From positions 13,626,501 through 13,690,500 of the forward strand of contig CP136892.1 of assembly GCA_034359265.1 (NCBI GenBank): a stretch of DNA of 64,000 nucleotides. The letters run 5' to 3'. Within the stretch, counting starts at the first letter, position 1. Each line of letters starts with the position of its first letter. Below, in pieces: positions 34,364-47,600 of the stretch. The translations under genes were made by a program, and so were the position numbers. The notes under the pieces are model-generated. The model saw only the letters and a list, made by a program, of their open reading frames with translations, did no database searches and had not been told where the DNA came from. This stretch comes from Canna indica. Its lineage: Eukaryota; Streptophyta; Magnoliopsida; Zingiberales; Cannaceae.

Positions 34364-37352
34364 GAAAAAGAGTCAAATTTATCCTTGAAGTATTGAAAAA
34401 AATACAAATTTGCTCATTTAACTATGTTTTTGATCAAAATTATCCTCGATGTTATATAATTGGATTAATTTTACCCTTTTTCTTAACGGAAGTCCACGTC
34501 AGCAAAGGGAAGTCAACGTGACAAGTGAAGCTCGGCCACATAAGATGACATGACAAAAAATGACACGTGTCAATAATGTACAGACATGGGCAGTTTTGGC
34601 CTAAAATATATTTAAGGGATAAATTTACATATTTTTCAATACTTTAGGGCTCGATACTTTTGTCACGCTTCAACTCAAGGTCACGTGATCGTCCAGAGTA
34701 TATATGCCTATACCCCGCAGCCTAACTCATACACATGCCAACTCACGAGAATAAACAATAGCGGAAAAAAATCAACAAGTTTTTATTTCAACTAGAAATC
34801 AAATCTGGGTTCATCATAAACAAGTTTTCGCAAACGAATAAAATGCGAAAATAATACATCATGTCCAACATATCAAATACAATAAAATTTGAATAAAATG
34901 ACACAAAATGCCCTCAAGGGCTACAACTCCAAAAACCAACAAAAGTGCATGACACACTACCAAAAGACTCGACTACGACCCTAACTAGGACTACTATGAG
35001 ATCATGCGGCTCCTCTGACCTCCAGCAATGCCAAGTGCTCCAGCCCACTTCATCGGTCAGGCTCTGCAAAACAAAACAACGACAACGGGTGAGTTCAAAG
35101 AACTCACTGAGTGGTTCTACCATCCCTCACAAAAAGGTTACTAGGGAGTGACCAACTAACATGCCATCCAGCCACCACCTGCCCGAAGGTAGCCAACACC
35201 CTAACGATAAAGAGCAACAGGCCTAAGCCTACCATACCCTAAGGCAACAACAAATACTAGGATAATCGGGAAGGCCCTCCGAACTTGCTTCATGAGATGC
35301 GTATGGATAATCGAGAATCGCTCATCCGAACTTGCCCCTTTAGGATATCACAGGAGTAATCGGGTAGGCCCACCGAACTTACTCCTCTAAGATATCTCAG
35401 GAATAATTGGGTAGGCCCTCCGAACTTATCCCATGAGGCCAAACAATCGAGAAAGATCATCTGAACTTATTCTGCAGGTTGGGAATTAGCCATCCAACCT
35501 CCCGGGCCTAGCCCGCAATCCGGCTCCTCAACGAGCCTCTCCATCATTCATAAAGATATGATGCACCATGACCTAAGTCAAATCTTTCCTACGGGTGTTT
35601 TAGAGGTGTTCCTGTTGGAAAGTGTCTCAACACTCTAATATCCGACTCCAACTCCTAGACCCGTAATGTTAAAAACCCGTGTGATTTTATTTCATGCATA
35701 AACTTCTCATGTTGGTTCATAACAGATTATGCCGACCATTTTTCCTACTTTTAATTATGCAATTAAAATTTAGTTCACCACAATGAGCGTTTTATTTTAA
35801 GATTTTATTTTAGCTTACTGTTCTGCCCGGAATCTGATGTGTCTAATCTGTATCTGGTCTCCAGAGTGTGTCCTATATTTTCAAACTATATTTTCTGATC
35901 GAAATGATAGGTTACATGACTACGTTCAGCAAACTATGATCATTACAGACAATATTGTAAAATCAGCCCTAAAACAAATAATTCAGCATGCAGTTTTCAG
36001 CCTAATTGAGTTTCAGCACATTAGAGATGATTTAATCCGAAAATTATAGAATTAAATTCCTTAATTATCAACACAACAGAATTATATCATGGAGAAAAAA
36101 TTCACAAGAATTAAATCATATTTGTTTAGCCAAGATTAACAAGCATCAAGATAATCTTTAAACAAGATCCCAACTTAATGATCAAGAACTCATATTAAGC
36201 ACACTCATGACTTTAAGATCAAAATCATATTTTTATAAACATGATTAAATTCCAAAAATCACGGATTTAAATTGAAGGCATGCAACCACAATTTAAGAAT
36301 CTAATTAGGCAAACAACTCGAGTTTTATACTTCAAGGTAGTCAAGATCGCTCACTTGGGCATTTCATCAAACACCTTGAGGGCACCCCTGATTCTTCCTT
36401 GGCCGAGCACCCCTAGGGTCATCCTAGGACTGTCGAGCCCCATAGGGGAGGGTTTAGGGCCTCCTCAAGCATGACACAAAAAAAATAGCAAAAATCCGAG
36501 AGATCATCGAAAACGAATCAAGAACATCAAGCCTCCAAGAATGGCTTTCAAGAAACTCGAAGAAATCCCGAAGGAGGGTAAAACCACTCACCTAATTTGG
36601 AAGGATGATTATCAGAAATCTCGGATGATGGCCCTCGAATCCGATTTCAAAGATGATGGCTCGACTCAAGAAGGGGGGAGAGAGGGGGGGGGGGGCAGCT
36701 CACCTCAAGCCGTCGGCTTGAGGAGAGGGAGAGGGGAAGAGAGAGGGGCTGGCTGGTGGCTTAGCGGTTGGCTGGCTCCTCTCAGCTCGGCCCCAAAGAG
36801 AAGGAAGAAGGAGAGGAAGGGAAGAAGCTTGACGGTTGGGCTTGAGGGCGGCGGCTCACAAGAGAGAGGGAGAGAGGAAGGGGGTGGCTAGCTACAGCTC
36901 CCTTCTTCTAATTCTTATGAATCTCCAAGGGAAGCCGCAAGCCAATGGGAGGGGTTTTTATACTCCCTCATCAACCCTAACTCCATTAGCCCTTTATCAA
37001 ACCCGCATCCACCTTAGGCCAAACTTGAACCCGCTAACTTAAACAATCTCATTCTAATCCCATGATAACTATAAGCAACCACATAAGATAAACAATTATG
37101 CATACACAACTTAAAATTAAATAAATTTAACTACTCAAGAAATTTTTTTATATTCATAATCCTACTTACCCGAGCTCGCAGGTTCGCACCGAATCATGAG
37201 TCGACTCGGCTCGATCTCGATCTAGTCCGCTAGGCTGGCAAACACAACCATAAAGGAAAATAATATAATTTAATATCTAGGATATATATTACAACTTTAG
37301 GGGCAAATTTGCACCATTTTTAATACTTCAAGGGCAAATTTAACTAATTTTC
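34364..37352. mobile_element. Inverted-repeat DNA element split by solo LTR (copy-3 side)
   Basis: Counterpart of 16300-19095; the inverted arms are 34364-34416 and about 37299-37352. Confidence 0.5.
34661..37293 (-). mobile_element. Solo LTR, 2.6 kb, ACTTT target duplication (copy-3 side)
   Basis: It starts TGTCACG and ends ATTACA, flanked by ACTTT at 34656-34660 and 37294-37298. A minus-strand TATA-like motif lies near 36955-36963. It differs from the copy-2 LTR by scattered changes and by a ~200-bp GA/GGC-rich expansion around 36670-36890. Open frames in that expansion (36541-36891) are low-complexity and not genes. Confidence 0.75.
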
Positions 37353-37540
37353 TTTTTTATATTATTATCATTAATGTGGTTCTAATTAATACTATAAGAA
37401 TGATGTTGATATCAATCTTTACCAAAATCAAGAAAATACAAGCTTGATAATTATATTTTGTGTTATAAGAATGAAATTTTTTCTTAATTGTTTACTCAAA
37501 GATATGAATTATCGCTTTAATCACTTACCAATCAACATAG

Positions 37541-37716
37541 TAGGGGTGAGTTCGGGTCGGGATGCAAATATTGTCCCAATTTTGGTCTCGAATATGAAAC
37601 ATCCTAATTTTGTCCTAGTCCCGTCTCGATTTTGAACTGTGATGAGATTTTTCACGAACTTTTGTGTTAGGCCGGATCGGACCGAACCGGGACATCCCGA
37701 CCCGTGCTCACCCCTA
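37541..37716. mobile_element. hAT-type MITE (copy-3 side)
   Basis: Counterpart of 19299-19480, with flanks CAACATAG and CAACAAAG. It is slightly shorter and more diverged internally. Confidence 0.8.
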
Positions 37717-38023
37717 CAACAAAGCTTGCAATAGTAACTATAAGAAACTATAAACTAAAAAACTAAAAAGTCTCATGAATTTTATAATAAGCACATAAAC
37801 GAGGAAAATTAATACATAGATAAAAGCAGCAAAAACAAATAGCAAATGATATCAAGAGCCAAGATATTAGCAAAATAAGACAACATCATCACGATTTACA
37901 AACGCAAGCATTACCATTTTGTTACTAGTAATTAAATTTAATCAAGTTTTTATTTTAGTAATCAAGAAATTCACTGAAGTATTTGTTTAAACTTTCTGCA
38001 CATTCTCAAGACCAAATACTTTA

Positions 38024-38673
38024 GGGCCTATTTGGTACATTATGTAGTACTAGCTTGTATAGTACTAGTCTGTATTAACTAATATGTATTGTATTATTAT
38101 TATATAGTATTTGGTGCAGACATGTACCAGATTGTATAGTACTAATCTAACTGGTATAATATAATATAATATAATATAATATAATATAATATAATATAAT
38201 ATAATATAATATAATATAATATAATATAATATAATATAATATAATATAATATAATACAATACAATACAATACAATATATATAATACAATATAATATAATA
38301 TAATATAATATAATATAATATAATATAATATAATATAATATAATAATATATAATAATATAATATAATATAATATAATATATAATATAATATAAAAATTAT
38401 ATAATATATTTTATCATTAAAACTATTTCATAAATTAAAATTATTTTTTAATATTTTATATTATTTTTAAATTTTTGGCCGGGGGTAAAATGAGTATCCA
38501 AAATTTGAAGGTTCTAGTGCAGGCTAATGAAGAGCTTCGGGAGTGTATTTCTAATACAACTTATGAGGTACTATTTTTAGTGCAAATATTAATTAATATC
38601 ATTTCCAAATACTATATAGTATTATCATAATACTATACATGCAGGAGACTTATACTAGATACCAAACGGGCCT
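38024..38673. mobile_element. Tourist-like MITE with expanded (ATAAT)n (copy-3 side)
   Basis: Counterpart of 19843-20412, with TTA flanks (38021-38023 and 38674-38676). It is about 80 bp longer because of the pentanucleotide expansion. Confidence 0.75.
38156..38345. repeat. (ATAAT)n microsatellite
   Basis: About 20 perfect ATAAT units (38156-38255) are followed by ACAAT units and a second ATAAT run. The copy-2 side has only about seven units before it degenerates. The frame at 38065-38274 is an artefact of this repeat. Confidence 0.9.
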
Positions 38674-39439
38674 TTAGAGTGTTCCATACAATATGATCAA
38701 ATGAGTCTATCATGCGTGCTCCAACGAGACAACATGTCAAAATCAGGGAAACCATTGATTGTCCACAAGACAGTAGCCCTTAAAGTGAATTTTTTTTTAT
38801 AACAATCATAAGTGATAGTTTCCGGAGTCCATAATATTTTCAATTAATCAATTAGGAGCTGAAGAAACTCATTAATTTTTTTGTGTGGACCTATAGGACC
38901 AAGAATAATCATTGAAAGAAATTAAGATGAATTCATCTTTCATACACATTGACAGCGATAAATTATAAACTATTAATAGCACTGATCAAATTGAATAAGG
39001 AGCTGACGAATGACCAAACTGATTCAAACTTTTTGTGCACAACCACAATCACAATCTCATATTTATGATATCCCTAGAAAATGAAGGATAATACCTATCC
39101 AAATATTTCTATGCTTAAGTGTCAAACAAATGAGTCATAGCCTTATCATCAACAAGATTGCTCGACTTTTCAACATCATAAGACTCCCTGTGACAAATCC
39201 ATAGATGCAATGTAGCAGTTTCTCAATCTAAAAACCTTTTGTTGCGGCAAATACGACATAAACATCAGATTTTATCACGATTAATGATCGAAATTCAAGA
39301 AATAAGTTATTCATACTCAAAACTCATTCATTATAGCTCTACAATTAAATCGTTGGTACATACAACTCTGATCACCCGACATGATTCTAGCAATCAATCA
39401 ATCACATCTTCAGTTAATATCTTTAGATATGATGATCTT

Positions 39440-40300
39440 ATTGAATAGCCTAAGTCGGGAGGCAGCTATTTTGAATAGCCCACTATGATCAAGGGATTTG
39501 GCTCCTTGATATTAGCTAAGACCAAGTCGGGGATGGCTTGGTCTATGTTCGGTTGTTTGACTACTAAAATTTAGGAGAGATGAGGCTGAGATATTGAATA
39601 CCCAAGCCTCATCCAGGCTTTGGTAGCCGACCTTTTGACTTGGCTTAGGTTAGCTACACCTAGACAACCTAGGTGGTTGGTGAACCACCTATAAAAGGGG
39701 GGCTTTTTCAAGTGGTTGGCCCCCTTAGTTCATTCCTGAATTAAGCCTTGTTTTAGATCAGCTGAACATCCCTCTTCCCTCTCTCCCACAACAGCAAGTT
39801 TCAAGGAGGTCTTGCTGGTGCTTCATCGTCGAAAATCATTGTCAAGTTGGATATTTGGAGTAGTCTGAAATTTCCAATAAGGTACTCTTCTCTTGTGTGA
39901 ATTCATTATATGGTTTCTCACCATTTCTCTCCCCCTTCGTTGTTCGGTTCCTTGGTGGAAGGACCGAATCCTTTTAGTGCAAATCGAAGAGTGTGTAGAT
40001 ATATTGTCCATTGATCCACGACGAGTTTCGTGTCATTACTGCCCGTGAAAGGAGTTTTCTGAAGTTACGAGACCGCTTGGTGTGGACTTTCATTGGAGGA
40101 CATGCACATGTGCATCTTGGAGTTTGGGATCGGAGCAGCTCTTCTTCCTTTTAGGCTAAGGTATAAAACTACTCTTTCCTCTCCTATTGAATTCCTCAAC
40201 GTCACTTAAGAGATTATTATTTTTCGGGGTGTTTAAAAAAAATTAAATCTATTTTCTTTTCACCCTTTTTCACTGTGCTTTATCTCCGCACCCCAATAGA
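39440..40300 (+). mobile_element. LTR fragment related to the 22440-23806 segment
   Basis: It shares motifs with 23540-23700 (TTGGTGGAAGGA, TTCATTGGAGGACATGCAC against TTCGTTGGAGGGCGTGCGC). A TATA-like TATAAAAGGGGGG starts at 39690, and CTCCGCACCCCAATA near 40297 may be the eroded LTR end. The left border is not defined. Confidence 0.45.
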
Positions 40301-40919
40301 GCATGGGCCAGAGCTCTCGTGGGTTTTGAGTATTTTACAATGCTTTGAAGCTCTTGCTTCTCGATCTTGACATGGTGCTACTGGTGGTGCAATCCTCCCA
40401 AGTGATGGTTTGGCTAAGCACAATCTTGATTGATTGCCCTTGATGCTTGTGGATTCGTGTGCCCAAGCTTGAACGTCTCACAATACCCAAATGTCCTTTG
40501 GATGAGTCCACACACTTGTGTGTGTTGTGTGGACTCATGACATTCAATTTTTCCCGCAAGAGTGTAAAATTTATCGGTTCTTCTCGCAAGAGCTAGGGGT
40601 TGTTCTTACACGAGCAAAGTGCCTTATACATGTGATCGAATGGTAGTTAGGTTGGTTTGGGATTAGCCAATTGTGTCCCTTATCGGTTTGGCGATGGGTG
40701 ATGCCGAAGGCCTCCACGTGGACTTGGGTACTGCAGCGAGTCCCTCAAGTGATCTATCGATTGACCTGGGGGCTCAATGAAAGCACCAATTAATGAGGTT
40801 TGTTTCCCCAATAGCTGTACTAGCTTATCGTGGAGCCATCGTTCGGGCTAGATTTAGTCGATATCAAACTCGATCGACATCTGCAAAAATATACTCTTGT
40901 GGTTGGGCCCTCAGGATAT
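40301..40919. other. Non-coding, probably retrotransposon untranslated sequence
   Basis: No recognisable protein. The same unit continues after the LINE insertion at 51622 onward, because the LINE target duplication joins the two sides. It may be the leader of an LTR element. Confidence 0.35.
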
Positions 40920-41043
40920 CCTTCGACGATTAAGTTTTTTTTTGTTTTTTGCAAGAAAAGGAAGCTAAGATATATTAATCTGGATCAAAAGGTATAGCTT
41001 CTCGAGAGAGGATCAATTCAAGCTTTGGGGACCTATTTAGGGA

Positions 41044-42165
41044 TCATACATTGGATTCCCTACTAAGCCGAGCTTGGTTTGCTGCCCAATGGACAGGTTT
41101 GTTTACAGTTCTATTTACAAATACAAATTTTACACTTAAAATATATTTACAACAGGAAAAAATATTATTGTAGACAACATGCACCAACCAAGGAGGTCGA
41201 GCCACACTATTTAGGCAGTCCACCATAATCTTACAATCTATCTCAATCAAAATGTTAGAAAGGTTTCTTCATCTAGCAATCTCAATGGCATGATGTATAG
41301 CTAAAGCTTCACAAAAAATAACAGACTTTGTTTTTAAAAATCTGGAATCAACATAAGTGCATTCACCAAGATTCGATCTGATAATTAAACCAATACCAGC
41401 ACCATTATTCAAAACAGAACCATCACAATTTAATTTGAAAGTACCCGTTGGTGGGGGAGACCAAGTGAGAATATTGGTATTAGAAATTAGATTGCCCTCA
41501 AGAGTAGTTTTTTTCATATATTGATATGAAAAAGTTAGTATTTTACTCATAATACAATGAATGGTCGACACAACTTCGCCATGCAATACATAATTTCTGA
41601 AATACCAAATAAATCATAAGGTATTAGCAACAATAGCTGAGGGTCCCTTGCCTTTACCAAGGCAAGAATCCAGCAGCAGCCAGCTACTAGAATACCAAAA
41701 AACTCTAGAGTTAATATCCAAATTTAGTTTTGAAGCAAGAGAAAACCAAATTTTAGAAACAATAGTGCAGTCAAAAAATAGGTGTTGAAGAGTTTCCTCA
41801 ACAGAACCACAAAAAACACAAGAATTTGAATCCGAAATATTCATATGAAGTAGTCTAGATCTAGTAGGCAATTTTCCATGAAAAAATTTCCATAAGAAAA
41901 GCTTAACTTTAGGAGTAGTTTCAAGCCTTCAAATTTTTGACCAAATAGGACTAATAACAGTAGAGTCTAGCTTATTGGTTTTAAGAAACTTGTAGGCATG
42001 AGAAGAGCAAGCCTCATCATTCATACAATCCAACCAACAATAGAAATCATCATAGGGCGTTTCCAGTAATGCAATATTCTCAATATTCTCCCATAAAGCA
42101 GTACCACACACAGTAAAACCAATAAAATTAGACCAAGTTTGGTTCATCATTAAATGGTTAACATG
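41044..42165 (-). pseudogene. Outer LINE ORF2, C-terminal part (zinc-binding region and RNase H)
   Basis: On the minus strand, 41614-41871 encodes the reverse-transcriptase-associated zinc-binding region (CVFCGSVEETLQHLFFDC). 41269-41586 starts the RNase H domain (TFKLNCDGS, then CEALAIHHAI). 41044-41250 is its end (IEIDCKIMVDCLNS and AANQA). Stops separate the pieces. This is the downstream continuation of the RT fragment at 48738-51604, displaced by the inner LINE. Confidence 0.8.
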
Positions 42166-42181
42166 AGTAATATTATTAATC
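42166..42181 (+). repeat. Target-site duplication of the inner LINE, left copy
   Basis: AGTAATATTATTAATC here is repeated exactly at 48722-48737 (16 bp). Confidence 0.85.
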
Positions 42182-42502
42182 GGAGATGATGTGAGATCAA
42201 GTTGATATAACAAATTTGACTTGACCGGAACACGCAACGTGGCATGGCTCATTGGGCGATTCTTGCATCTTGACTCGATCAAGATTTCATCGCGCCTAGC
42301 CATATGTGGTCTGCCTAGGCTCGGTGGGCTGTGTGTGGAGTAGGTGTTCGGCGTCTGCATTGGCACGAGTCTCGCTCATCGAGTCCTGAGGAGAAATTAG
42401 GGTTTTACCCCTATGATTTAAACCATCCTTTCGTTGTTGCGCCTCTAGGTTTTCTTTTTTCTGTCGTTGTGTTAGGGTTTCCCTCTCGGAGTTACTTCTG
42501 AG

Positions 42503-44657
42503 ATGGGAAGCCCTACAACGAAGATGAAGATGGCAGATTCTAGTTTATCTCCTGATGGTAAGTCGATTCCGCTTTTTATTGGTTTATCTATTGATCTCTC
42601 TATCTCTGGTGGAGTTGTTGGTGCTTTAAAGAATGACTCTTTCGGTGATGATGTGTTGACAAACTTGCCGAACACTCGTTCACGTCTACCCCCTCCTGGT
42701 GTGAACCTGACGACTTTTCAAGGTGAGATCGTGAATAAATTGCTTTTATCTAACACTGATGGTGTGGCCATTGGAGCAATTTTTGTTGCCCCTGGTCGAA
42801 ATGATCTGGATGATCCTGGCTCTGCTAATGCTATGGATCATCGTAAGAACTCCTTACCTTCTGATAAATCTGTTGGTGCGGCCCTTGGTAACACCCTTCC
42901 CCCTAATTCTTTAGTAACTATGTCTGCTGGTAAAGCTTCTGTTTCGGTGAATAATACTAAGTCGTCTTCGAATAATGTTTCTTGGGCGAATTTGTTTAAA
43001 GCTAGGGCTTTTGATACGAGTTCATTTTCATCTTTTGAACTTCTTTCTTCCATTAAGTCATCGATTTTTGATTTCGTGTTGTTTGAGGATTTTGAACTTA
43101 AAAATCTATGAAAACCTTGTTTCGCGTCTTTGATCGGCAGGTTCTTATGGAAATCACCTCCTCATTTTCAGATCCGTGAATGGGCTTTTACACTTTGGTC
43201 AAAATTTAATATTTCTAATGTCATTGATCTCAAAAATGGTTTTTTCCATTTCCGATTTTCCTCTGAAGAGGATGCTGTTAAAGCCCTTACCGAGGGTCCA
43301 TGAGCTTTCAGAGGTGATCTTATTAACCTCTAGCCATGGAAACCGGCTTTTAAGGTTTTAATCGAGACTATTTCTTCTGCTCCCATTTGGATTCAACTTT
43401 CAGATTTACCCATGGAATACTGGCAAAATAATAGCCTTTTTAAAATTGCTTCAGCTATTGGTAGGCCTATTAAAGTGGATGAAAATTCCTTTAATTGGCT
43501 CAGAGGTAAATTTGTTAGAATTTGTATAGATCTGGATTTCAGTAAGCCTTTAAAATAAGGTATATGGATTGGTAGACCCGTGATGGTATTTTTCAAGCTA
43601 TTCGGTATGAAAGGTTACACTCTTTTTGCTTTAGATGTGGTATTGTTGGCCATCAAATTACTAATTGCTCTAGTGCTTTGCCTGTTTCTCATTCTAATGA
43701 TGTCGACATTATTATGAAAAATTCTTTCGTTACTTTGCATTCTTCTGATAAGGTTAAATCTTCAGATAATAATAGGCCAACTATTTCTGCTTCTGATCCT
43801 AAGCCTTTCTATGGGCCTTGGATTTAGGTGAGCAGAAAAGGTAGACCTCAAAATAGGAATAAACATAAAAATAGTAGTCAGGATTATAGGTTATATCCTA
43901 ATCAAACTTTTGAGCATGATACCCTTGCTGATTTTGATAGGAATACTAATTTAAATCTTGAAATTGAAGAGGATAGAATGCCCCAATCTCCTATATTGGA
44001 ACAAGAGGAATTGGGTGATCATTCTACTCCCAACCACAATGGAACTCCTCTTAACCATCAAAGAAACTCTGATATGGATGTCATTTTAAAAGAGTCTTCA
44101 GATCTTGTTAATATTCCTATTAAGGTGTTATATATCAAGAGATTCATAAGGGTTCCCTTAACAATGATCCCAAGCTTGATGTGATTAAACATAGGGAGAA
44201 GGGTAGTAATACTTTAATTACTAACTGTCCTACTATGGAAAATCTTTCTTTCTCCAGCTTAGTTAATCATGTTGCATCTAGTTTGGGAACCCTTGGTGGT
44301 AATAGTGTAGAGTCTTCAGTTGCAAATCTTGTTGAGGATGTTAAAAAACTTAAAGCCCTAGCTAAGAAAGGTAAGTTTACCAAGGGTGAGATAGCTAAAA
44401 ACCTTGTCAAGCTTGACAATATTATGCAAACTAAGAGAAAGAAAAAGGTTAAGAAGGTTAACCCCCAACTAAACTCTGAGTTAGATAGTTGGCTCTTAAA
44501 CTCCATTCTTTTTAAGTCTGCTGAGCCTCCCCTGCCTAACCTTTCCGAGGGACAAATACGACCTAATACTGAGGTTGGAAACTCTCCTAGGAATCAGGAG
44601 TTATTTATTAACAAGGTTACTAGCTACACGATTAATCATGCCAATGAAGACTGTTAG
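42503..44657 (+). pseudogene. Inner LINE ORF1 (DUF4283 plus CCHC zinc knuckle)
   Basis: The start is intact for 202 codons. After a TGA at 43109 the same frame continues into a DUF4283-like region (FRFSSEEDAVKAL, then IWIQLSDLPMEYW and GRPIKVDENS). A frameshift near 43570 leads to a zinc knuckle, CFRCGIVGHQITNC (about 43626-43670). A Lys-rich basic part (KKVKKVNPQ) follows, and a second frameshift lies near 44150-44184. ORF1 proteins of plant LINEs bind RNA and help form the retrotransposition particle. The stop codon (44655-44657) overlaps the first ORF2 ATG (44638) by 20 bp. Confidence 0.8.
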
Positions 44658-47600
44658 TTGGAATTGTAGAGGCCTAAGGAGGAAACCTCTTAAAGATTTT
44701 GTGAAAACTCAGGTTAGAAATAATTCTGTTTGCTTATTCTTCTTGTAGGAAACTCATGTGCAGGCTACTATTGCTTTGGATTTTATTTCTTCCCTGAGTA
44801 AAAATTGGTTTGGGACTACTGTTAGTTCATTAGGAGCTTCTTGTGGTTTGCTTGTTTCTTGGAATTCTTCTTTTGTTAAAGCTCATGTTATTTCTAAATC
44901 TATGAACATTATCAATTTAGTTGTTCAATATCATGATGGTAAACCCTGATTATTTTCTTTATATGCTGATACTAACTTTGTCAATAGGAATATATTATGG
45001 AATAAGCTTGGTAGTCTTGATATAAATGATAATCCTTGGTTACTTATTGGGAATTTTAATTGCATTATTAATTCATGTGATAAAATTGGTGGTTCCCCTT
45101 TTAATGAAAACAATAATGTGTTTTTTTTGCGTAAATGTATCAATGATTGTGATTTTATTGATTTGAGCTTCTCAGGTAATAAATTTACTTGGTGTAATAA
45201 TAGAAAGGGTCTTCAAAGAATTTTTGTTAGGCTTGATAGAGCTTTTGCTAATTCTTCATGGATTGCTCTTTAAAATAATTCTTATGTTACACATTTAAAT
45301 AAATCTATGTCCAATCACTGTCATATCTCTTTATGTGTTGTTGACTCTTCATTTAAAGGTGTTCGTAAGTTTAGATTTCAAAATTTTTGGACTCATTATT
45401 CTCAAGTTGTTGAAATTGTGGAGAATAACTGGAAAATCTATAATAATGGTTGTTCTATGATGACTTGTATTTCCAAAAATTTTCTTTCCCTTAGAAGTAA
45501 GATCTCTTTTTGGAATAAGCATGCTCTTGGTGATTTAGAAGTTAGTCTTAATGCTTACATTGATGACCTTGAGGCTAGAGATGCTACTCATTTGATGTCT
45601 GACTAAGAAATTGATTGTCTTGCTTATTTATATAATAAGGATAAAGCATTAAGAAGATAGATTAATCTTAAATGATGAGCAATGTCTAAGGAAAAATGAT
45701 TTCATGATGATGACATGAATGCAAAATTTTATCATAGAGTTGTAGTGAAGAATAAGAGAAGAAATTGGATCTCTTCCGTTTTTGAAAATAATATGTGCAT
45801 ATCAAAATCTAAGGATATTTGTAATTATTTTGCAAAATTTTATTCTACTCTTTGGTCTTTTGATGATACTTGTTCTTTAAACTGTAATGAGCTGCCAGTT
45901 ATGAATAAAGTTTTTGATGTTGATCATAATTTTCTGATTAGACATTTCTCTTTGGAGGAGATTTCTATTGCTGTTAAATCTTTAGGCCAAGGCCAGAGCC
46001 CTGGCCCTGATGGTTATACGGTAGAATTCTATAAATCTTATTAGAATTTTTTGTATGGCTTTTTTCTGCAAGCTTTTAATGAATTTTATGATACTTCTCT
46101 TTTGCCGGCTCGTTGGAATGAAATTAAAATTGTTTTTATTCCTAAAAATGATTCTCCTTACTCTATCAAAGATTATAGGTCTACCTCTCTTTGTAATGTC
46201 GGCTACTGAGTTCTCACCAAAGTTTTGGCCAATAGGATAAAACCTCTTTTTGATGGAATCATTTCTAAAAACCAATCTACTTTCATTAGTGGTAGATCCA
46301 TTCATGATAATATTATCATTGCTCAGGAGGTTTTACATTCCATTTATAACTCAAAAGATAAAAACCTCTATATTGTCATTAAAATGGACCTTGAAAAAGC
46401 CTATGATAGAATTTCCTAGAGCTCCATTACTAAAATGCTTGATTTGCTTAATTTTTCAAAAAAATACATTGATTGGATTAAGTGTTGTATCTCTTTTGCC
46501 AATTTTCAATGTTGCATTAATAAATGTAATTCCAAGTCTTTTCATGCCCATTGTGGTATTAGATAAGGGGACCCTATCTCCCCCTATTTATATATCATTG
46601 TCAATCATTTACTCTTTGAAATATTGAATAATGCCATGAATAAAGGTAGGATTACTCCGGTTAGAATTAAGAATGATTTTAAAATATGTCATCTCATGTA
46701 TGCTGATGACATCTTATTATTTTTTAGAGCTAATGATAAATTCATCAAGACCATTAAGCGCATTTTCGAGACCTATGGTTGTTTTGCTAATCAGAAAATT
46801 AATTTATTTAAGTCTGAAATATTTTTTCCTAGAAATGTTGATCATGTTGTTAAGCTTAGGCTTGAAATAGAGTTTAAAATGAAAATTGATCGTTACCCTA
46901 TGAAGTATCTGAGTGTTAACATTTCTCATCGCATTCATAAGATCAATGACTGTAATCACATTATTGATAAAATTAATAATAGCCTTAATAATTAGAACAA
47001 GGGTCATCTTTCTCATGCTGGGCGCCTTGTGCTCATTAATTTCGTCCTAAACTTCATTCATTTACACACTCTTTGTGTTACTTGGATCTCTGATAAGGTG
47101 CTAAGTAAGCTGGCTTTCATTATTAGAAATTTTCTTTGGTCATCTAAAGAGGATAACAAAGGTCTTCACCTTATTGCTTGGAAGGAGGTGATTAAACCTA
47201 GAGATTGTGGTGGTTTAGGTATTAAGGACCTTAGCATTACGAGTCTTTCTTTGAATGCTCGAAGAATCTCTCAACTTTTCAATAATTTTGATTTTCTTTT
47301 TTCTAGTTTCACTAGGTCTAAATATAATTGTGGCTCTAAAGGCAGTAACTCTTGGAAAATGCTTTGTTGTGCTATTAATTACTTGAAATTTAACTTTAAA
47401 AAATTGATTGGCAATAACTTAATACTTCTGTGCTTATGGATAGTTGGATTTTTGACATTCTATTACATCTGAAACTTTCATATATTAATGTGTCATTATT
47501 TGATTTGAATGTTTATGTGGATTTCTTTATCAGTAATAATACTTGGAATATGAACTTATTGCTTGAATTTTTTGGTGATGATTTGGTGGATGTAATTTCT

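Noticed and set aside
36541..37042. Gly/Arg-rich frames in the copy-3 solo LTR
   Set aside because: They lie in a GA/GGC-rich expansion missing from the paired LTR at 18.6 kb, with no conserved protein.
38065..38274. 69-codon minus-strand frame rich in Tyr-Ile-Leu
   Set aside because: It is a translation of the (ATAAT)n microsatellite.
41929..42366. 145-codon minus-strand frame
   Set aside because: It spans the junction between the outer and inner LINE at 42181, so it is an accidental chimera; only the part below 42166 belongs to the outer LINE.
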